Assembly (NCBI GenBank): GCA_021158125.1
Contig: JAGGVF010000022.1
Span: 1-64,000 of the forward strand
DNA: 64,000 bases
Origin: Candidatus Bathyarchaeota archaeon
GTDB taxonomy: Archaea > Thermoproteota > Bathyarchaeia > Bathyarchaeales > WUQV01
Direction of reading: 5' to 3'
Part shown: positions 59,611 to 64,000 of the stretch, piece after piece
How the letters are laid out: each line of letters begins with the position of its first letter
Numbering within the stretch: the first letter of the stretch is position 1
Translations under genes and position numbers: made by a program
The notes under the pieces: model-generated
What the model saw: only the letters and a program-made list of their open reading frames with translations
What the model was told of the DNA's origin: nothing
Databases searched by the model: none

Positions 59611-60522
59611 TTAACCAGTAAAACTGGGAGCTGTCCTATTTCTTTCAATGCAGCAGAGAGTTTCAAAAATCGTTCTTGATGCTTGTATTGCAGTTGCTCC
59701 ACTATCATAGTTGGGTGTGACTTCCACAAGGTCGAATCCAACAACTCTCTTTTTGCAGACTTCGGCTATTAATTCGTGAAGCATAAACGGTGATATTCCC
59801 TCCGGTTCTGGGTTTTGTACTGCTGGAGCATAGGCGGGATCAAGCACATCTAAGTCGATAGTTAAGTAGACGTTTTGGATTTCTGCGAGAAGTTCTCTCA
59901 GTTTCTCTTTAGCTTGTTCAATTCCTTCCTTTAAGATTTGTAGTGAAGTTATGAATTTTACGCCAGCTTTTTCAGCATATTCAAGTTCTTCTCGGCAGAC
60001 AGCCCTCGTTCCAACTTCAATTATAGTTTTTGGCTTTATCTGCTCGTTTATTCTCCGCATGAACGTTGTATGGGAAGTTTTTATGTCTAAATATTCATCG
60101 CGGAGGTCAAGATGAGCGTCAAAACTTACTACTGCAAGGTTTTCCAATTTTTTAAATGCTCTAACTATACCGAGCGTAATTGTGTGTTCTCCACCTATAA
60201 AAACCGGTGTTTTTCTAGCTTCTAAAATTTCATTGGCTACAAGCTCAAGTCTTTTCAATGTTTCATCAGTATTAGCTGATATTTCTAGGTTGCCTGCATC
60301 ATGAATTTTCAGTTTTTCAACATCTATATTCATTCTAAAACTGTATGTTTCAATATTTAATGAAGCTTCTCTTATGGCTGTTGGTGCAAAGCGGGCTCCA
60401 GTTCTATATGTACTTGTATTGTCGAATGGAACTCCCAAAACGACGTAGTTTGCTTCTTCAAATGATTTTTGAAAGCCGCTGAAGACCAGTGAAGGCGAAA
60501 CGTAAAGTTCGAGATAACTCAA
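59611..60522 (-). CDS. speB: Agmatinase-like ureohydrolase
   Basis: The enzyme class hydrolyses agmatine to putrescine and urea. Manganese ligands are in FIGGEHTITLG, SFDAHLDLRDEY and TIDLDVLDPAYAPA, all intact; NPEPEGIS and VEVTPNYDSGATA follow. In archaea this activity takes part in polyamine formation. The length of 303 is usual. It stands alone between the NSUN gene and a small membrane protein. Confidence 0.94.
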   Translation of the reverse strand: MSYLELYVSPSLVFSGFQKSFEEANYVVLGVPFDNTSTYRTGARFAPTAIREASLNIETYSFRMNIDVEKLKIHDAGNLEISANTDETLKRLELVANEILEARKTPVFIGGEHTITLGIVRAFKKLENLAVVSFDAHLDLRDEYLDIKTSHTTFMRRINEQIKPKTIIEVGTRAVCREELEYAEKAGVKFITSLQILKEGIEQAKEKLRELLAEIQNVYLTIDLDVLDPAYAPAVQNPEPEGISPFMLHELIAEVCKKRVVGFDLVEVTPNYDSGATAIQASRTIFETLCCIERNRTAPSFTG

Positions 60523-60657
60523 TTTCCTATTCTCCCAGCCTAACTATCTGAAAGATAAGGGTTCTTAAAGGTTTTCAAACCATGATCCAAGCGTGAGGAT
60601 GCGAAATAGATTTATTTGTTTAACTATTTATTAGGCTAAAGTTTGCGGTGTGCTAGG

Positions 60658-61029
60658 ATGAGCAAGAAAAAGGAAAAGTCAAGGTTCAAAATTGAAAATC
60701 CACTTGCACTGTCATTTGCAACGTTCTATTTAATCTCGGCTGCAGTGTTTTTCTATTCATTAATCAACGACCCAAACATGGTTCACGTGGGCTTAATAGG
60801 GATTCTAAGTCTAATAACTGCATTTGGAGTTTTTAGAAGGGAGAAATGGAGCGTTTGGTTAGCATTTCTAGTCTTCTGCATAGGCAACGCCTTCTCCATC
60901 ACATTACTTTTGAATCCACTAACAGCCGAGGTGGGCGGAACAACCCTCGAAGCGGCACTTATAATCTATCTGATTATAATTTGGATTTCAATATTCTATT
61001 TAATTGCAAAAAGAGAAGAATTCAGCTAG
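60658..61029 (+). CDS. Four-helix small membrane protein
   Basis: The protein of about 123 residues begins MSKKKEKSRFKIENP and has four hydrophobic helices (ALSFATFYLISAAVFFYSLI, VGLIGILSLITAFGVF, VWLAFLVFCIGNAFSI, AALIIYLIIIWISIFYL). It ends with KREEFS directly against the convergent moeA stop. ATG 60658 is preferred, with GGTGTG six bases upstream. It resembles several archaeal small membrane proteins without function. Confidence 0.75.
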   Translation: MSKKKEKSRFKIENPLALSFATFYLISAAVFFYSLINDPNMVHVGLIGILSLITAFGVFRREKWSVWLAFLVFCIGNAFSITLLLNPLTAEVGGTTLEAALIIYLIIIWISIFYLIAKREEFS

Positions 61030-62268
61030 TTAGTTTCCAAACAGATGAACCGTTACTTCTTCTCCCAAATCTAAGAACTGCCTACTTTCCGGTATTTCCA
61101 CATAGCCGTCGGCTTTAGCTAGGGTGGTTATCGCCCCTGACAAACCCTTTGGAACGGGATATGCAACTAAACGCCCGGAATCTTCTCTTTTTAAGGTTAC
61201 CATAATGAACGTTCTTCGCCCCCTAGCTGAAAACATTTTTTCGCCGACAAAAGCCTTGACTGATGGGATTTCTTCTCTGTTTGGGTAGCCGGCCATTCTC
61301 CGCAGTATCGGCCTAGCAAATATATGGAAAACGAAAAGAGCAGAAGTTGGTTGACCAGGCAAGGCGAATACCGGCTTTTCGTCTATAATTGCGATTGTTG
61401 TAGGTTTTCCAGGCTTTATAGCTACTCCGCAGACAATTACGCTCGGCTCACCCATTTCGGCTAAAACTTTAGGAATTAAATCCTTGGGGCCTACTGAGAC
61501 ACCGCCTGAAGTTATCACTGCGTCCGCAATTTTGAGCGCATTTTTGATGGCTTGCTCAATTTCTTCTTTCTCATCTGGAACGATTCCGATGTTTATGGGT
61601 GTTGCCCCACATTCGCGTACTGCTGCGGAAAGCGTGTAGGAGTTTATGTCATAAACCTTCCCAAGTGGAAGAGAATTTCCAGGCTTAACTATTTCAGGCC
61701 CAGTTGAAATTATTGCGACTTTTGGTTTTTTGTAAACTTTGACTTTGGTTAGACCCAAAGCTGCTAAGACTCCGATTTTACGTGGCCCAAGAATTTCACC
61801 TTTCTCCAAAATTTTTTCTCCCTCTTTAATGTCGTCCCCAATTTTCATTGTGTTTTCGCTTGAAACAACTGAACGATAAATTAGAACTTCGTCGGCTTCT
61901 CGGCTTGAATATTCAACCATAACAACTGCGTCGGCTCCCTCTGGAAGCGCTGCCCCAGTTGCAACTTCAACTGCTTCGCCCGGTTTAACAGCAACACTTG
62001 GAGCTTCTCCCATGTTAACTTTGCCGACAACTTTCAATCGTATGGGCTTCTCTTCATCGGCGCCAAAAGTATCTTCAGCTCTAACGGCATACCCGTCAAC
62101 GATAGAACGATTAAAAGATGGAACGTTAAATGGAGCCTTAACGTCTTCGGCTAAAACTCTATTGTGGGCCTCTAGTAATTCTACCTCTTCAACTCCTACA
62201 GTTTTTGGAATAAACTTCTCAGAAAGAATTTTTTTGGCTTTTTCAAGCGAAACTATTTCCCTAAACAT
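61030..62268 (-). CDS. moeA: Molybdopterin molybdotransferase MoeA (copy 1)
   Basis: MoeA inserts molybdate or tungstate into adenylated molybdopterin. RSIVDGYAVRAEDTFGA, PEGADAVVMVEYS, IGVLAALGLTKVKVY, ISTGPEIVKPG, VITSGGVSVGPKD and ALPGQPTSALF are the family motifs. Length 412 is normal. It starts three bases after the stop of a second MoeA copy and likely shares its message. In archaea one copy often handles tungsten, but the metal cannot be told. Confidence 0.94.
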   Translation of the reverse strand: MFREIVSLEKAKKILSEKFIPKTVGVEEVELLEAHNRVLAEDVKAPFNVPSFNRSIVDGYAVRAEDTFGADEEKPIRLKVVGKVNMGEAPSVAVKPGEAVEVATGAALPEGADAVVMVEYSSREADEVLIYRSVVSSENTMKIGDDIKEGEKILEKGEILGPRKIGVLAALGLTKVKVYKKPKVAIISTGPEIVKPGNSLPLGKVYDINSYTLSAAVRECGATPINIGIVPDEKEEIEQAIKNALKIADAVITSGGVSVGPKDLIPKVLAEMGEPSVIVCGVAIKPGKPTTIAIIDEKPVFALPGQPTSALFVFHIFARPILRRMAGYPNREEIPSVKAFVGEKMFSARGRRTFIMVTLKREDSGRLVAYPVPKGLSGAITTLAKADGYVEIPESRQFLDLGEEVTVHLFGN

Positions 62269-62271
62269 TTT

Positions 62272-63519
62272 CTACACTCCATTCAACTTTGGAATGTTAT
62301 CAAAAACGTGTACTGTGACTGTTTCGCCGTTTTCTAGGCCTTCTCGATTTTCAGGGATAATTACGTATCCATTAGCTTTTGTCATTGTTGTGAGAATTCC
62401 TGAACCAGTTGTCCGAATGGGATCAGCGTAAAACTCGCCATTTTGTTCATAAACCTTAACGCGAAGGAAAACTTTTCTTCCTAAGACCCCTGCAACTCGC
62501 CGCGTAATTTTTGCCTTAAGCCTAGGTCTAGTTTCTCCCTCGGCTCCGAGCATTTTTAAAATTAGAGGCCTAGCGAAAACTTCGAATCCTATCATTGCTG
62601 CGACTGGGTTTCCAGACAAGACTAGAACTGGTTTATTCTTTATAACTGCAAGCGCTGTTGGCATTGCCGGCCTCATTGCCATTCCGTGCACGATTATTGA
62701 AGAGGAATCTATACTGCGCAAGCTTAGCGGAACCAAATCGGCCTTTCCAACGCTTGTTCCGCCGGTTGAAACAACAACGTCAGCCTTTTCTACTCCTTCT
62801 AAAATTTTTTCTCGAATTAAAGCTTCATCGTCGCCAACTATTCCTAAATCAACTGGTTCTGCACCAAGTTCTCGGCAAAGCCATGAAATTATAAGTCTGT
62901 TTGTTTCAATTATTTGATTTTTCGAGGGAATCTTGCCAAGTTCAACCAGTTCATTTCCAGTTGCAAAAATGGCCACTTTCGGCTTTCTTGTAACCTCAAC
63001 TTTTTCTAAGCCTAAAGCGGCAAACAACCCTAAATGTTGAGGTTTAAGTCTATTTCCTGCTTTTATGGCAGTTTCTCCAGCTTTAACGTCTTCTCCCTTA
63101 GATGAAACGTTTTCCCATTTTGCAACAGCCTTTAAAACGGCAATTTCAGTTTCATTCAATCTCCTAGTGTGCTCAATCATTATTACTGCGTCGGAACCTT
63201 CAGGTAGAGGCTGCCCAGTCCATATTGGTTTAGCTTCTCCCTCGCCTATCACTCCTTTTTCAACTATTTTTAGGGTTTTAGGCTGAAAAGAAGAAGCTCC
63301 AAACGTGCTTTCCGCCTTAACTGCGTAACCGTCAACTGCAGAGCGGTCAAAGGGAGGCAAATCTGTTTTTGCAATTATGTCTTTTGCTACTACTCTTCCG
63401 TAAGCGTTTTGAACTGGAACCAGTTCTGATTCAAGCCTTTGAGGGTTAACTCTCTTGAAGAAGAGTTCTAAGGCTTTTTCTATTGGTGTTAGTTCCGTGA
63501 AGCCCTTCAGCCTAACCAA
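62272..63519 (-). CDS. moeA: Molybdopterin molybdotransferase MoeA (copy 2)
   Basis: The 415-residue paralog has RSAVDGYAVKAESTFGA, PEGSDAVIMIEHTRR, LGLFAALGLEKVEVT, FATGNELVELG, VVSTGGTSVGKADLV and VLSGNPVAAMIGFEVF. Differences in SGNP versus PGQP and the C-terminal region indicate divergence from copy 1. It is the upstream member of the pair. The gap to the next gene (63576) is 56 bases. Confidence 0.94.
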   Translation of the reverse strand: MVRLKGFTELTPIEKALELFFKRVNPQRLESELVPVQNAYGRVVAKDIIAKTDLPPFDRSAVDGYAVKAESTFGASSFQPKTLKIVEKGVIGEGEAKPIWTGQPLPEGSDAVIMIEHTRRLNETEIAVLKAVAKWENVSSKGEDVKAGETAIKAGNRLKPQHLGLFAALGLEKVEVTRKPKVAIFATGNELVELGKIPSKNQIIETNRLIISWLCRELGAEPVDLGIVGDDEALIREKILEGVEKADVVVSTGGTSVGKADLVPLSLRSIDSSSIIVHGMAMRPAMPTALAVIKNKPVLVLSGNPVAAMIGFEVFARPLILKMLGAEGETRPRLKAKITRRVAGVLGRKVFLRVKVYEQNGEFYADPIRTTGSGILTTMTKANGYVIIPENREGLENGETVTVHVFDNIPKLNGV

Positions 63520-63575
63520 TAATTGGCACCAGAAACAGCAACAACTTTAAGCTAGAAAAAAGTATCGATTAAAGG

Positions 63576-64000
63576 CTACTGGAGAGATTTCCCTAGCTTC
63601 TTTAATTCTTCAATGAGTATATTTCTCATTTTAATTGAGTCCACGTCGAGAATTGGACTTTCACTTATTATCACTGGTTTTAGGTCATGCTCAGCTATTA
63701 GTTGGGCTAAAGGCCTAAAGTCTGGGCCATAATCCGTCTCATCCAGTGTATGATGGCATTTTTCTCCCTTTTCTGTAAATTCAACTCTCGTGAAGTGGCA
63801 ATGTAAGTTTTTAACAGAATCGCTTCCAAGTCTCTTTTCAATTTCATCTAAAACTTTGCGGTAATCGTCAATTGTCTTGAATTTCCCCCTTTCTCTTGCA
63901 TGTATATGCGCCCAATCGATAACTGGAACAGTACGTTCTAATTTTTCGCAAACTGTCAAGATTTCATCTAGGCTTCCAAACTGCGAAAGCTTGCCCATAG
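63576..64000 (-). CDS. Endonuclease IV-like AP endonuclease/TIM-barrel protein (C-terminal part)
   Basis: About 141 residues of the C-terminal half are present; the gene continues beyond the right edge. TMGKLSQFGSLDEILTV, PVIDWAHIHARERGKF, NLHCHFTRVEF, HHTLDETDYGPDF and PVIISESP carry the histidine and glutamate ligands of the AP endonuclease family 2, used in DNA repair at abasic sites. The Met at 63998 is probably internal because homologs have Thr-Met-Gly-Lys at this point. Confidence 0.88.
   Translation of the reverse strand, partial: MGKLSQFGSLDEILTVCEKLERTVPVIDWAHIHARERGKFKTIDDYRKVLDEIEKRLGSDSVKNLHCHFTRVEFTEKGEKCHHTLDETDYGPDFRPLAQLIAEHDLKPVIISESPILDVDSIKMRNILIEELKKLGKSLQ

Overview
The window reads as a chromosomal segment of an archaeon, most probably a Bathyarchaeia-like member of the TACK group. 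The sequence shows archaeal EF-2 with the diphthamide motif, RIO2 kinase, an Sm-like protein, the KEOPS subunit Cgi121, a THUMP/Tan1-like protein, FAU-1, archaeal CCA-adding enzyme, family 4 uracil-DNA glycosylase, UPF0200/UPF0201 proteins and a formaldehyde-activating enzyme fused to hexulose-6-phosphate synthase. Genes are dense, moderately AT-rich and start often with TTG or GTG. No rRNA, tRNA, CRISPR array, insertion sequence or prophage was seen. The phylum assignment is an inference; the domain assignment is firm.

Layout. 1-2.7 kb: secreted or membrane-anchored surface proteins, including a truncated one with a PEF-like C-terminal anchor and a cohesin-like protein with a short collagen-like repeat. 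2.8-8.9 kb: EF-2, RIO2, Sm protein, ThiC, radical SAM activase. 8.9-14.3 kb: a minus-strand run with a coiled-coil protein, sugar nucleotidyltransferase, small membrane protein, S-adenosylhomocysteine hydrolase and a SAH/MTA deaminase. 14.4-21.7 kb: asparaginase, M20 hydrolase, GNAT, threonylcarbamoyl-AMP synthase (Sua5/TsaC), MFS exporter, THUMP protein, Cgi121, phosphoribosyltransferase. 22.4-28.5 kb: a complete histidine-to-glutamate route (ftcD, hutI, hutU, hutH) with two small Cys-rich proteins between the enzymes. 28.5-36.2 kb: HtpX protease, FAU-1, RtcA, SurE, acylphosphatase and a guaA operon. 36.2-41.8 kb: several small and imperfect genes (a ribbon-helix-helix protein, a frameshifted MazG-like gene, a half-size MFS protein), a PadR regulator and a likely C/D box guide RNA. 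41.8-50 kb: SfsA, metallophosphoesterase, UDG, macro domain, then HTH-Fae-HPS, PRPP synthetase, a THUMP methyltransferase and RNase Z. 50-64 kb: RNA and cofactor functions (UPF0200/0201, ThpR, CCA enzyme, NSUN methyltransferase), UppP, agmatinase and tandem MoeA genes, ending in a truncated endonuclease IV-like gene.

How the genes fit together. HPS (run in the formaldehyde-releasing direction) would supply ribulose 5-phosphate to the neighbouring PRPP synthetase, whose product feeds PyrF, GuaA and the phosphoribosyltransferase. Fae would capture the released formaldehyde on a pterin. FtcD would also deliver one-carbon units from histidine. Sua5 and Cgi121 belong to tRNA t6A synthesis. The deaminase-SAH hydrolase pair suggests SAM recycling, possibly through S-inosylhomocysteine.

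Most notable: an 80-residue Fis-type helix-turn-helix extension on Fae-HPS, preceded by repeated TGTCGG sites around the promoter; a likely C/D box sRNA at 37359-37419; an overlooked 50-residue RHH gene; a MazG-like gene with an apparent one-base frameshift; a roughly 95-residue insertion in the GMP synthase ATP-pyrophosphatase subunit; and two genes whose best starts are non-canonical.
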